Shown one piece after another: positions 43,271 to 52,628 of a stretch of 64,000 nt of DNA. The DNA comes from JAGSPQ01 sp038206395 (GTDB taxonomy: Bacteria; Myxococcota; Myxococcia; Myxococcales; Myxococcaceae), in NCBI GenBank assembly GCA_038206395.1, contig JBBRAX010000023.1:33470-97469 (forward strand), given 5' to 3'. The notes beneath the pieces are model-generated. The model saw only the letters and a list, made by a program, of their open reading frames with translations. It made no database searches and had not been told where the DNA came from. How positions within the stretch are numbered: position 1 is the first letter of the stretch; every line of letters begins with the position of its first letter. The translations under genes and the position numbers were made by a program.

Positions 43271-44899
43271 TCAGTCGATGCGCGCGAGCTTCGCTTCGCG
43301 CTCTTCGAGGAAGCCGGTGACGGCGTCGGAAATCGCGCTCGAGATCTGCGCCTGGTACTTCACGTCGCCCAGCAACTGCTCTTCTTCCGGGTGCGAGAGG
43401 AAGGAAGTCTCGACCAGGATCGCAGGCATCTTCGCGCCCAGCAGCACGTAGAACAGCGCCTCTTTCGTGCCGAGGTCGCGCACGCCCTTGTGCTCGACGC
43501 TGAGGTCGCGAATCAGCGACCGCTGCACGCGTTCGGCGAGGCGGCTCGACTCTTCCGTGTTCGCCTTCGTCGCCAGGTCCGCGAGGATGAACTGCAGATC
43601 CGACACGCCGCGCTCGGACGTCGCGTTCTCGCGCGCCGCCAGCCGAATGCTGTACCGGTCGGCTGACGTGTTGAGCGTGTACGTCTCGATGCCGCGCATC
43701 TTCTTGTTCGGCCCCGCGTTGCAGTGAATCGAGATGAACAGGTCGCCCCGGTTCTTGTTCGCGAACTTCGCGCGGTCTTCCAGGCGGACGAAGGTGTCGT
43801 CGTCGCGGGTCAGGATCACCTCGAGGCCCGCGGCGGTCAGCTTCTTCGCCACTTGCAGCGAGATCGCCAGCGCGACGTCCTTCTCACGAATGCCCGTCGG
43901 CCCAATCGCCCCTGTGTCGTGGCCCCCGTGGCCGGCGTCGATGATCACCCGCCGCATCTTGAGGCCCAGCTGCTCGGCCAGCGTGAACTCGGCGTGCTGC
44001 CCGTTGCGCGCGGCCTGCTTGAGCCGCTGCGTCAGCGCAGCGTCGTCTTTGGGAAGAGGCCTGGCTCCGACGCGCACGTCGCGCAGCCTTTCCTGTAGGT
44101 TCGACAGCGTCGGCAGCTTCAGGCCGTCGATCACTTCGGTCGCCGATTCTTCCACCACCGCGTCCGTCTCTTCTTCGTCAGGAGCCGGCCGCGCGATCGG
44201 CATTCGCCGTGCGTGGGCCGGGGCGAGCGCCGCGGGAATCGCCTTCACCGGCTCGAGCAGATCTTCTTCGTCGAGCTCGGCCACGATCCGCACCGGCTTC
44301 GATTCGGCCACCGCCGGCTTGCCCTCGTCCTTCCGGCCCGCGCGGCGAATCGCGTCCGCAATGCTCGGGCGCGGCACCGCCGCCTTCACCAGCACTGGCC
44401 TTGGCAGCGTCGCGAGCAGCTTGTTGAGCTCGTTCTTCTTGTCGCCGCCGCCCGCCGCCAGCGCCGACTCGATCACCGCGCGCGCTCCGATCGGGTCACT
44501 GCGGCGGTCGGCCAGCACGCGCGCGAGGCCGTACGCGCCGTCGTCGCCCAGCTTGTGCTTCGGAAAGCCCTCGGCCAGCTTGCGGTACGCCGTCTCGCTG
44601 GCGGCCAGGTCTTCGCCCATCTGCGAGAAGCGCGAGAGCTCGGAGTAGAGCTCGGCGGCGTTGAACAGCGCCTCGGGCGCGCGATCGGACTTTGGCCACT
44701 TGCTCGCGACCTTGTCGAACTTGTGCGCCACGTTCAGCCAGTGGTGGCGGAACTTCCGCTTCGACTCGTCGGCCTTGAGCTTCGCGTACGCGGCCTTCGC
44801 GTCTTGATAGGCGTCATCGGCCGCGGGGGTGGACGCGGCGCGCGCGGGCGCCACGAGGAGAAAGACGAAAATTTGGCAGAGGAAGAGTTTTCTGATCAT
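43271..44899 (-). CDS. N-acetylmuramoyl-L-alanine amidase (AmiC-type, Amidase_3)
   Basis: The 542-residue protein has a signal peptide (KLFLCQIFVFLLVAPARA). A TPR-like helical region at about 25-165 contains APEALFNAAELYSELSR. A Pro/Glu-rich linker precedes the C-terminal Amidase_3 domain. The zinc and catalytic residues are in DAGHGGHDTGA, REKDVAL, SIHCNAGP and VETSFLSH. It cleaves peptide stems from glycan strands, for example at division. The TPR-like front in place of an AMIN domain is a variant plan. Confidence 0.93.
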   Translation of the reverse strand: MIRKLFLCQIFVFLLVAPARAASTPAADDAYQDAKAAYAKLKADESKRKFRHHWLNVAHKFDKVASKWPKSDRAPEALFNAAELYSELSRFSQMGEDLAASETAYRKLAEGFPKHKLGDDGAYGLARVLADRRSDPIGARAVIESALAAGGGDKKNELNKLLATLPRPVLVKAAVPRPSIADAIRRAGRKDEGKPAVAESKPVRIVAELDEEDLLEPVKAIPAALAPAHARRMPIARPAPDEEETDAVVEESATEVIDGLKLPTLSNLQERLRDVRVGARPLPKDDAALTQRLKQAARNGQHAEFTLAEQLGLKMRRVIIDAGHGGHDTGAIGPTGIREKDVALAISLQVAKKLTAAGLEVILTRDDDTFVRLEDRAKFANKNRGDLFISIHCNAGPNKKMRGIETYTLNTSADRYSIRLAARENATSERGVSDLQFILADLATKANTEESSRLAERVQRSLIRDLSVEHKGVRDLGTKEALFYVLLGAKMPAILVETSFLSHPEEEQLLGDVKYQAQISSAISDAVTGFLEEREAKLARID

Positions 44900-44987
44900 C
44901 GCGCGCTACAGCCGTGTGCCTTCCTCAATGTGAGCATGCGGAATACATCGCGGCAAAAAAACGGCCGGGGCTACACTTCGCCAAGCG

Positions 44988-45863
44988 ATGGCTGAGAAGG
45001 AAAACAGCACAGGAAAAGGGAAGCTGCTCGACCTCGACGGGGGTGATCCGAAGAAGCGGGCGACGGGCGCGCACCCTGTAATCGCACCCGAGCGCAGCAA
45101 CCCCGCAGCGAAGCCACTGCCTCAAGGGTTGAGCCAGTCGGGCGTGACGACCGGCCCCGGGACTTCCGGCGTTCGCGAGCCGACGCCGTTTCAGAAGGCG
45201 CAGCTGAGCTCGGCGTTTCAGGGCGCGCGCGAGGCGCAGAGCAAGGCGACCCTGGCCCGCACGCTGGGAAAGACCGCCACCCCGCTGTTCTCGGACGACG
45301 AAGACGAGCCCACCGCCATCGGCGCGAAGTTCGACGGTGAGAACCCCGCGAAGGAGCTCGTCAACCGCGACCTCTGGAAGGCCGTGCAGGCGCCGGTGCA
45401 GAGCCGCGAAGGCCGGCGCTCACCCGAGATCTACCGCACCGTCATCAACCAGTTCGCGGTGGGCAACAACCCGCGCTACGAGAATGACGCCCCCGACAAG
45501 CCCCGCGGCCACATCTTCATCTGGGACGTCAGCCGCGCGATGAACTGCGAGATCCCGCACTTCGTCGGAGCCAAAGAGCTCTCGCTGGCCCAGACCGTCG
45601 ACTGGCTTCGCCACGAAGGCCCGATGCGGGGCTGGCAGCGGGCGTCAGTCGACGACGCGCACCAGGCGGCCCTCAGCGGCTACCTGGCGATCGCGCTGCC
45701 GAAGGACATCAAGATCAAGCTCCTGGCGATTCTGCTGCCCGAAGAGGCGCGCGCCGCCGACAACAAACCTTTCGTCGCCGCCGCTGGAAAGATGCGGGGC
45801 AACAAGCTGAAGCTCGCCGACGCGCTGGGAGTCTTCGCGGTCGACTGCTTCATCCACGCCTGA
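44988..45863 (+). CDS. hypothetical protein, 291 residues
   Basis: The gene starts at ATG 44988. The first 110 or so residues are charged and probably disordered (KENSTGKGKLLDLDGGDPKK). The rest is a compact soluble domain (RSPEIYRTVINQFAVGNNPR, GHIFIWDVSRAMNCEIPHFV, ELSLAQTVDWLRHEG). There is no signal peptide. I recognise no family; it may be restricted to myxobacteria. It converges on the DUF3592-like gene with only 7 bp between stops. Confidence 0.7.
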   Translation: MAEKENSTGKGKLLDLDGGDPKKRATGAHPVIAPERSNPAAKPLPQGLSQSGVTTGPGTSGVREPTPFQKAQLSSAFQGAREAQSKATLARTLGKTATPLFSDDEDEPTAIGAKFDGENPAKELVNRDLWKAVQAPVQSREGRRSPEIYRTVINQFAVGNNPRYENDAPDKPRGHIFIWDVSRAMNCEIPHFVGAKELSLAQTVDWLRHEGPMRGWQRASVDDAHQAALSGYLAIALPKDIKIKLLAILLPEEARAADNKPFVAAAGKMRGNKLKLADALGVFAVDCFIHA

Positions 45864-45870
45864 AGCGACC

Positions 45871-46644
45871 TTACGAGTTGATGAACCAGCCCAGCGACCG
45901 CGCGAGATCTTCATCGATCACCCGCACCCAGGTCGGCCGGCTCGGCACCACCGCCGCGAGCACCTTCTCTCCATTCCGCACCGGCGCCCTGCCCGGCCGC
46001 GCGCGCGCCTTCACCGGCATCTTCACGTCCTGCAGGTAGTAGCTGGCAGCGAACACCGTCTCGCTTCGCGTCTCGGGCAGGCCGTCGTCGGGCGTCAGCC
46101 AGACCAGCACCCCTGATCTCAGCGGCTCGAGCTCGCGCTGCACCGACTTCTTGAGCTCGAAGCCGAAGAGCCCCAGCGCCAACAGCACGCCCAGGCCGAT
46201 GCCGATCGGGAACAGGCCCTGCAGCCCTTCGCGGTCGCGCGCGTAGCCGGCCTCGCGCGGGCGGGCGGGATCCTGCGGGTCGACGAGCAGCGGGACGATC
46301 GCCCCGACCCCCAGGCCTTCGGCGAAGAGCGCCGACGTCTCGACCCCGGCCGCCGAACGATCGAAGTCGGCGGGGTAGCTGTAGATGACCGACAGCTTCG
46401 CCACCCCGCGCTCGCGCTGGTTCCGCGGCGGCAGCGCGACCATCGTCACCTTCCCTGGCACCTCGGCCGCCTCGGCGAAGAACCGCCGCTCTTTCGAGAA
46501 CCAGCCACCCGCCTTGCTGCTCACCAGGCCCAGGCCCGCGACCAGGCCCACCCCAATCGCCGCGACCACCGACAGCCGCGCCAGCGCGCCGGGCACCTGC
46601 CGCAGCGACACCGTGCGCGGCACATTGGGGATCGCCAGCCGCAT
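45871..46644 (-). CDS. DUF3592-like two-helix membrane protein
   Basis: The 257-residue protein has one membrane helix near 22-44 (LSVVAAIGVGLVAGLGLVS). A beta-rich loop (PGKVTMVALPPRNQRERG, AKLSVIYSYPADFDR, VPLLVDPQDPARPRE) follows, then a second helix near 149-167. This is the DUF3592 plan (VxVxYxY, then VDPxDP). The function is unknown. It is the last gene of the yhaO-yhaN-mutS group, 6 bp after mutS. Confidence 0.7.
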   Translation of the reverse strand: MRLAIPNVPRTVSLRQVPGALARLSVVAAIGVGLVAGLGLVSSKAGGWFSKERRFFAEAAEVPGKVTMVALPPRNQRERGVAKLSVIYSYPADFDRSAAGVETSALFAEGLGVGAIVPLLVDPQDPARPREAGYARDREGLQGLFPIGIGLGVLLALGLFGFELKKSVQRELEPLRSGVLVWLTPDDGLPETRSETVFAASYYLQDVKMPVKARARPGRAPVRNGEKVLAAVVPSRPTWVRVIDEDLARSLGWFINS

Positions 46645-46650
46645 CGCGCC

Positions 46651-49455
46651 CTACCCCTTCCGCGTCAGCGTCGCCTTCCACTTCGCGATCGCATTCAGCG
46701 CCTCGAGTGGGCTCGACGCGTCGATGGAAAACTCTTCGAGCGCCCGCAGCACCGCGTCTCTTGGCCCGTTCACCACCGGCGCCGCCGGGCCGAACAACCC
46801 CAGCTGAGAAAGGTCGACTGGCAGCGCAGGAGGCGACGACACCGAGCCGCTGACCTTCCGCGCCAGGCGCGCGTGCCCCGCTTCGTCGAGCTCGCCGGCT
46901 TCCAGGTTCTGCAGCAGCTCGCGCGCGCGGGCGATGACTTCGGGCGGCAGGCCCGCGAGCCGGGCAACCTCGATGCCGTAGCTCTTGCTGGCCGCGCCCG
47001 AGACGAGCTTGCGAAGGAACAGCACCCGACCTTCGACCTCTTTCACCGCGATCGAGCAGTTCTTCACCCGCGGCCGTTCGCGGGCCAGGTCGGTGAGCTC
47101 GTGGTAGTGCGTCGCGAAGAGCGTGCGCGCGCCGACGCGATCGTGAAGCTGTTCGGCCACCGCCCACGCGATCGACAAACCGTCGAAGGTCGAGGTGCCG
47201 CGGCCGATCTCGTCGAGCACCACCAGGCTGCGCCGCGTCGCGTGGTGAAGAATGTGCGCGGTCTCGGTCATCTCGACCATGAAGGTCGACTGCCCGCGGG
47301 CGAGGTTGTCGCTGGCGCCGACGCGGGTGAAGACGCGATCGCAGAGCCCGATGCGCGCCGATCGCGCCGGCACGAAGCAGCCCGCCTGCGCGAGCACCAC
47401 CGTCAGCGCCACCTGCCGCATCACGGTGCTCTTGCCCGCCATGTTCGGGCCGGTGATCACGAGCAACTGCGCGTCTTCACGGTCGAGCCGCACGTCGTTG
47501 GGCACGAAGTGATCGCCCGCCTGCAGCGCCTTTTCCACCACTGGGTGCCGGCCGCCTTCGATCTGCAGCACCTGGCTCTCGTCGATGGTGGGCCGCACGT
47601 ACCGGCCCGCGGCCGACGACCGGCCGAAGGAAATCAGCACGTCCAGCGTCGCCGCCGCGTCGGCCGCCGCGCGAAGGCTGAAGGCCTGGGCGATCACCAG
47701 CGCGCGCAGCTGCTCGAAGAGCCGCTGCTCGAGCGCGATGCGCTTCTCGTCGGCCGACAGCACCTTTTCTTCGTACTCGCGAAGCTCGTCGGTGGCGTAG
47801 CGCTCGCCGCCCACCATCGTCTGCTTCCGCGTCCATTCTTTCGGCACCAGGTGCAGGTTCGCCCGGGTGACCTCGAGGTAGTAGCCGAAGACCCGGTTGA
47901 AGCGGACCTTGAGGCTGTTGATGCCCGTGCGGCCGCGCTCGCGGGCCTCGAGCTTGACCAGGTAGTCCTTTCCAGAGGTCGCGAGCGCGACGTAGCCGTC
48001 GAGCTCGGCGTCGTAGCCTGCGCGAATGAACCCGCCGTCGGCGACGACTGCAGCAGGCTCGTCCATCACCGCCGATTCCAGCGTCGCGCCCAGCTGCTGG
48101 AGCTGAGAGCTGTTCAGCGGGCCCGCCAGCGACTTGAGCAGCGGCGGCAGGTCGGCGCCCTTCTGCAGCGACGCGCCGAGCTCGCCGAGCAGCACCAGGC
48201 TTCGGCCCAGGGCGCGGAGGTCTCGCGGAGTTCCCGACGCGAGGGCGAGCCGGCCGCAGAGGCGTTCGACGTCGGCCACCTGCTTGAGCAGCGCGGCGAG
48301 CTCTTCACGCCACACCGCCTTGCTGACGAGCACCGCCACCACGTCGAGCCGCGCGTCGATCGAGGCGACCTGCGCCAGCGGCGCCGAGAGCCACCGCGAC
48401 AGCTTGCGCGCACCCGACGCGGTCGACGTCTGATCCATCACGCCCAGCAGAGAGCCGGCCCGCGACCCCTCTTTCATCGTCTTCAGGATCTCGAGGTGCG
48501 AAAGGCACGACTCGTCGAGCATCAGCTGCGTGCCGCGCGCGAGCAGGCTGATGCGATCGACATGCGACGCTGGGCCCTTCTGCGTTTCCTTCAGGTAGCG
48601 CAGCGCCGCGCTGGCTGCACCGACCGCCGGGCTCTTCGCGTCGAGGCCGAAGCCGTCGAGCGCCCCGACCTGGAAGTGCGCCTTCAGCTGCGCTTCCCCG
48701 CGCCGCACCTCGAAGGCGTCAGGCGGCAGCGTCGCCAGCGCGGGACGCGACGACAACAACGCGAGCAGCGGGTCGAGCACGGCGCCCAGCGCGCCTTCGG
48801 GCACCAGCAGCTCGCGCACGTTCGCGCGGCCCAGCTCGTCACCCAGCACGTCGAGCGCCACCGGCGGCAGCGCGAGGAACTCACCCGTCGACGCGTCGAG
48901 CAGCACCGCGCCCCAGAGCTCGCCCTCTTCCGCCGGAGGCTTCAGCGCCGCGAGGAAGTTGTTCTCGGTGGCCTCGAGCACGTCGTCGTCGAGCACCATG
49001 CCGGGGCTCACCACCCGCACCACCTCTCGCCGCACGATGCCCGGCCCGCCCGCCTCTTCGACCTGCTCGCAGATCGCGACCTTGCAGCCGAGGTTGACGA
49101 GCTTCGCGATGTACCGCCGCGCCGAATGGTGCGGCACGCCACACATCGGAACCTTGTCGGCCCCCTTGCTGCGCGCAGTGAGCGTGATGTTCAGCAGCGC
49201 CGACGCCCGCACCGCGTCTTCGAAGAACATCTCGTAGAAGTCACCCAGCCTGAAGAACAGCAGCGTCCCGGGCACCTGCGCCTTCACCTCGAGGTACTGC
49301 TTCATCATCGGGGTGAGCGCGATCACCGGCTCGCCCGGCAGCGGCCCGGCTTCGCCTTCGGCCACGTCGGCTGGGGTCTCTTCGGGCAGAGGCGGCCTGG
49401 GCCGCTTCGCCGGCGATTGGGTCTGCGGAGTGCTGGCCACTTGTTCACAACGCAT
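46651..49455 (-). CDS. mutS: DNA mismatch repair protein MutS
   Basis: The 934-residue protein starts at ATG 49455, just after a G-rich Shine-Dalgarno; a GTG two codons upstream is also in frame. The mismatch-reading Phe-x-Glu motif is present (GDFYEMF), followed by the connector, lever and clamp regions. The ATPase domain has Walker A GPNMAGKST, Walker B LVVLDEIGRGTSTFDG and the helix-turn-helix tail. It is MutS1, active in mismatch repair with MutL, which is not encoded here. It lies 25 bp after yhaN. Confidence 0.97.
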   Translation of the reverse strand: MRCEQVASTPQTQSPAKRPRPPLPEETPADVAEGEAGPLPGEPVIALTPMMKQYLEVKAQVPGTLLFFRLGDFYEMFFEDAVRASALLNITLTARSKGADKVPMCGVPHHSARRYIAKLVNLGCKVAICEQVEEAGGPGIVRREVVRVVSPGMVLDDDVLEATENNFLAALKPPAEEGELWGAVLLDASTGEFLALPPVALDVLGDELGRANVRELLVPEGALGAVLDPLLALLSSRPALATLPPDAFEVRRGEAQLKAHFQVGALDGFGLDAKSPAVGAASAALRYLKETQKGPASHVDRISLLARGTQLMLDESCLSHLEILKTMKEGSRAGSLLGVMDQTSTASGARKLSRWLSAPLAQVASIDARLDVVAVLVSKAVWREELAALLKQVADVERLCGRLALASGTPRDLRALGRSLVLLGELGASLQKGADLPPLLKSLAGPLNSSQLQQLGATLESAVMDEPAAVVADGGFIRAGYDAELDGYVALATSGKDYLVKLEARERGRTGINSLKVRFNRVFGYYLEVTRANLHLVPKEWTRKQTMVGGERYATDELREYEEKVLSADEKRIALEQRLFEQLRALVIAQAFSLRAAADAAATLDVLISFGRSSAAGRYVRPTIDESQVLQIEGGRHPVVEKALQAGDHFVPNDVRLDREDAQLLVITGPNMAGKSTVMRQVALTVVLAQAGCFVPARSARIGLCDRVFTRVGASDNLARGQSTFMVEMTETAHILHHATRRSLVVLDEIGRGTSTFDGLSIAWAVAEQLHDRVGARTLFATHYHELTDLARERPRVKNCSIAVKEVEGRVLFLRKLVSGAASKSYGIEVARLAGLPPEVIARARELLQNLEAGELDEAGHARLARKVSGSVSSPPALPVDLSQLGLFGPAAPVVNGPRDAVLRALEEFSIDASSPLEALNAIAKWKATLTRKG

Positions 49456-49480
49456 TACCACCCCCCTGCTGCTGGAGTCA

Positions 49481-52400
49481 TCACGAGGGCAGCAGCGCCA
49501 GCTGCGCGCGCGTGCTCACTTCCGTCGCCTTCGCTCCGTACTCTTTGAACAGCTCGCGCGTCTGCGGATGGCAGGTGAACGCGAGCACCTGGTGCTTCTG
49601 CGAAAGCTCAAAGAGCACCTCGACCATCGCCTCCGCCCGGCGCGGGTCGAAGTTCACCATCACATCGTCGACCAGCACTGGCAGCGCCAGGCGATCGCGG
49701 CCGAAGTCTTCGATCATCGCGAGCCGCAGCGACGTCAGCAGCTGTTCGCGCGTGCCCCGCGACAGCTGCTCGACCGTGTACGCGCGCCCCTGGGTGTCCA
49801 TCGTCAAGAGCGTCGTGTTGCCCGCGTCGACGACCAGGCGCGGATAGCGGCCAGCTGTCAGCCGTTGGAAGAGCTGGCCCGCGCGGAGCACCACCTGCGG
49901 CTGGTGCTCCGCCTCGAACTTCTCGCGCGCCTGGCCCAGCACGGCCTGCCCCAGCCGGGCGACAGCGAACCGCTGCGCCAGCGACTCGGCCCGCGCGGCC
50001 AGCTGCTGCTCCTGCTGCAGCAACTGCCCGAGCTGGGCGTCGGCTTCCCACGCCTTGAGCTTTTCCCCGAGCGCGCCGCGCTGCTCGTGCGCGGCCCGGC
50101 GCTGTTCTTCGAGCTGCAGCCGCGCCTCTCGCGCCATCGCCAGCCGTGCCTCTACCCCCGGAGCGACCAAAAGCCCTGCATGCGCCTCGTCCACCGACAG
50201 CCCGCTGGAAGCCTTTGCCCGGCCCTCGGCGTGAACGGCGTCCTGCGCGAGCGCGGCGCGAGAAAGGAAAGCAACGCCGCGGCGGCGAAAGATCTCGACG
50301 TCGTCCGCCTGCGCGCTGGCGAGCAGCTGCTGCACCCGCCCCAACGCCTGCGCCTGATCTGCCGTGGCCGACCCGAGGGTGGCCGCGGCGTCTTCGAGCC
50401 GGGAAGCGATCGCCGACGACTCAGAGACAAGCGACGCCGAAGTCTCGAGCCAGGCCTTGAGCCCAGCGACAAGCTGGGCAGCGGTCGCGCCGCTGAGCTG
50501 CGCCCGCTGCGCCGCGAGCTCGAGCGCCTGACCTGCCTCGGCAACCCGAAGGGCATCACGGTCGAGCGCGGCGGCCTGGTCGGCGATCGCGCGCGACACG
50601 TCTTGCGCCGCGGCGACCTCGGTGAGGATCTCGAGCGCCGACGACGGAGCGAGCCCCGCGGGCAACCCGACGCGCGACAGCAGTGCCGCCAATGATTCAC
50701 GATCGGCTGCGGCCTCGGCCGAGGCAGCGGCCGCCGCGGCCTGCGCGCGCGAGAGATCGGAAGCGGCGGCCTGCAGCAGGGCTTCGGCGAGCGCAGCATC
50801 GCGAACAAGCTCGGCCCGGCGGCCTGCGGTTCCGGCGAGCCTCTCGAGCTCGGCGAGCCGAGGCCCGACGGGGGCCGAGCCGTCGAGCTGGGCCGCCGTG
50901 CGCAGCGACCCGCGCTGGGCCTCGAGCATGGTGAGCCGCGAACGGGCCACCGTGAGCTCGGTGTTCAGCCGGGCCCGGTGATCGGCGCGGTGCCGCAGAA
51001 TGGCGTGGTGCGCGCTGCGGGCCGAGAGCCAGTGGGCGTGATCCTGGTAGTGAACCGTGAGCAGCAGGCCCGTGGCGACCAGGGCCACCCCGAAGACCGC
51101 CAGGCCCGGGCCTGGCCCGGCCGCGAGGTAGACGGCGCCCGAGGCGGTAACCAGGGCACAGAAGACAGCGGCCACCAGCCACAGCGGCCAGCGTTCGAGC
51201 GGCGGCGGCTCGTCGGGCACCGCGGCAGCGGCGAGCGCCGTCTGCCGATCTTCCAGCTGCGCCGAGACGACCTGCACCTGGTGCTCGAGGTTACCCAGCG
51301 CCCGCGCCGCCTCGAGCGCTTCTTCGAGGGGAACAGCCGACCCGGTGCCGTGAAGGGTGAGCTCAGCCTGCAGCGACGCACGCGAGCGCTCTGCCTCGTC
51401 GAGGCGATCGGCCGCGAGGCAGGCGGTCTGGGCGGTGCGATCGCGGCGATCGGCCGCGGCATCGCACTGTGCGCGAACGGCCGAGATCTCTGCCCGGGCG
51501 GCAGCCGACGCATCGACGGCGTGGGTCGAGACGCCGAGCCCGAGGCGCCGCACCTGGTCGGCGAGCCGGCGCGCCCGCGCTTCTCCTTCGGCCCGGCGTT
51601 CGTCGAGCGCTGCATCGAGCGAGGCGACCTGTCGCCAGCCATCGACCGCGGCCGCCACCGGCGCTGAAGCACATCGCAAGGCGCTCGAGCCCTTCACCAC
51701 CGCGAGCCGGCGCTCGAGGCTCTGGACGTTGATCGCCGCCCGCGCGTGAGCGGCCGCAGCCCCCTGCTCGGCCCGCAGCGCTTCGTCGAGCCGCACCAGG
51801 CCGTCTTCCGGAAAGTCGGCGATGTCGGGCAGGCCTTGCAGCTGGGCCTTCGCTTCGATCGCCCTTTCGACGTGCGGCGCCGCATCGCGCAGCTTCTCGA
51901 GCAGGAACTCGTCGTTCTTCACCGCGTCGATCGCGCGCTGAAGCCTTTCGGCGTCGAGCGCCGCTGCCTCGAGCTGGGCGCGGGCCGCGAAGTACTCCCG
52001 CGGGCGATCGCCCAGCTGCTGCCGGCGGGCGCGAACCTGCGCGAGCTGCTGCAACGCCACATTGAGCTGGCGGGTGGTCGCCTGCCTGCCCCAGAGAGCG
52101 CGCGCCTCGGCGTCGAGCTGTTCGAGGGCCTGGGGCAGGCGCAGGGCGCCCTGCATCGAGGCCGCTGCCAGCGCGTCCTTCACCTTGCCCGCATCCATCA
52201 GCTGGCCCCAGGATCTGAGCTCGTCGAGCCCGAAAGCGAACACCTGCTCGAAGAGCTCGCGGTCGACGCTGGCCAGGGCCTCGCGAAGGCGGGACTCGGG
52301 GACGGCAGCCATCACTCCGTTCTTCACCGTGAGATCGCCCTCGGCGCGCTTGCCGTCGAGGCGCTGGACCCAGAGCTCGCCGTGGGGCGTCGAGAGCAGC

Positions 52401-52627
52401 ACGCGGCCGCCAAAGGCCTTGCCGCCGTGGGTCTGGTAGCGCTCGGGCGTGTTGCGGCGCGCAAACCCGAAGAGCACCGAGCGCACGAAGGCCATCAGCG
52501 TCGACTTGCCGACGCCGTTCTCGCCGTAGAGGACGTTGAGACCCGGGGCGAGCTCGACTTTCAGCTCGTGGAAGTGCCCGAACCCGTCGATCTGCAGCTG
52601 GTCGAGCGTCAAGGCCGGCGCCTTCAT
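49481..52627 (-). CDS. YhaN-like SbcC/Rad50-type coiled-coil ATPase
   Basis: The 1048-residue protein has an N-terminal ABC-type ATPase half with Walker A GENGVGKS at 35-42. Very long Ala/Arg-rich coiled coils follow, interrupted by a hydrophobic pair of helices near residues 485-525 (LWLVAAVFCALVTASG, GLAVFGVALVATGLLLT). The C-terminal ATPase half has LSRGTREQLLTSLRLAM and VLVDDVMVNFDPRRAEAM. The membrane-like helices in the coiled coil are typical of YhaN and not of SbcC. It works with the nuclease encoded 1 bp upstream. Confidence 0.85.
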   Translation of the reverse strand: MKAPALTLDQLQIDGFGHFHELKVELAPGLNVLYGENGVGKSTLMAFVRSVLFGFARRNTPERYQTHGGKAFGGRVLLSTPHGELWVQRLDGKRAEGDLTVKNGVMAAVPESRLREALASVDRELFEQVFAFGLDELRSWGQLMDAGKVKDALAAASMQGALRLPQALEQLDAEARALWGRQATTRQLNVALQQLAQVRARRQQLGDRPREYFAARAQLEAAALDAERLQRAIDAVKNDEFLLEKLRDAAPHVERAIEAKAQLQGLPDIADFPEDGLVRLDEALRAEQGAAAAHARAAINVQSLERRLAVVKGSSALRCASAPVAAAVDGWRQVASLDAALDERRAEGEARARRLADQVRRLGLGVSTHAVDASAAARAEISAVRAQCDAAADRRDRTAQTACLAADRLDEAERSRASLQAELTLHGTGSAVPLEEALEAARALGNLEHQVQVVSAQLEDRQTALAAAAVPDEPPPLERWPLWLVAAVFCALVTASGAVYLAAGPGPGLAVFGVALVATGLLLTVHYQDHAHWLSARSAHHAILRHRADHRARLNTELTVARSRLTMLEAQRGSLRTAAQLDGSAPVGPRLAELERLAGTAGRRAELVRDAALAEALLQAAASDLSRAQAAAAAASAEAAADRESLAALLSRVGLPAGLAPSSALEILTEVAAAQDVSRAIADQAAALDRDALRVAEAGQALELAAQRAQLSGATAAQLVAGLKAWLETSASLVSESSAIASRLEDAAATLGSATADQAQALGRVQQLLASAQADDVEIFRRRGVAFLSRAALAQDAVHAEGRAKASSGLSVDEAHAGLLVAPGVEARLAMAREARLQLEEQRRAAHEQRGALGEKLKAWEADAQLGQLLQQEQQLAARAESLAQRFAVARLGQAVLGQAREKFEAEHQPQVVLRAGQLFQRLTAGRYPRLVVDAGNTTLLTMDTQGRAYTVEQLSRGTREQLLTSLRLAMIEDFGRDRLALPVLVDDVMVNFDPRRAEAMVEVLFELSQKHQVLAFTCHPQTRELFKEYGAKATEVSTRAQLALLPS

Positions 52628-52628
52628 C

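Noticed and set aside
46873..49548. Very long open frame antisense to mutS, and similar long antisense frames over dnaE2, imuB and smc
   Set aside because: These are Arg/Ala/His-rich shadows expected opposite high-GC genes. They lack starts, domains and protein-like composition.
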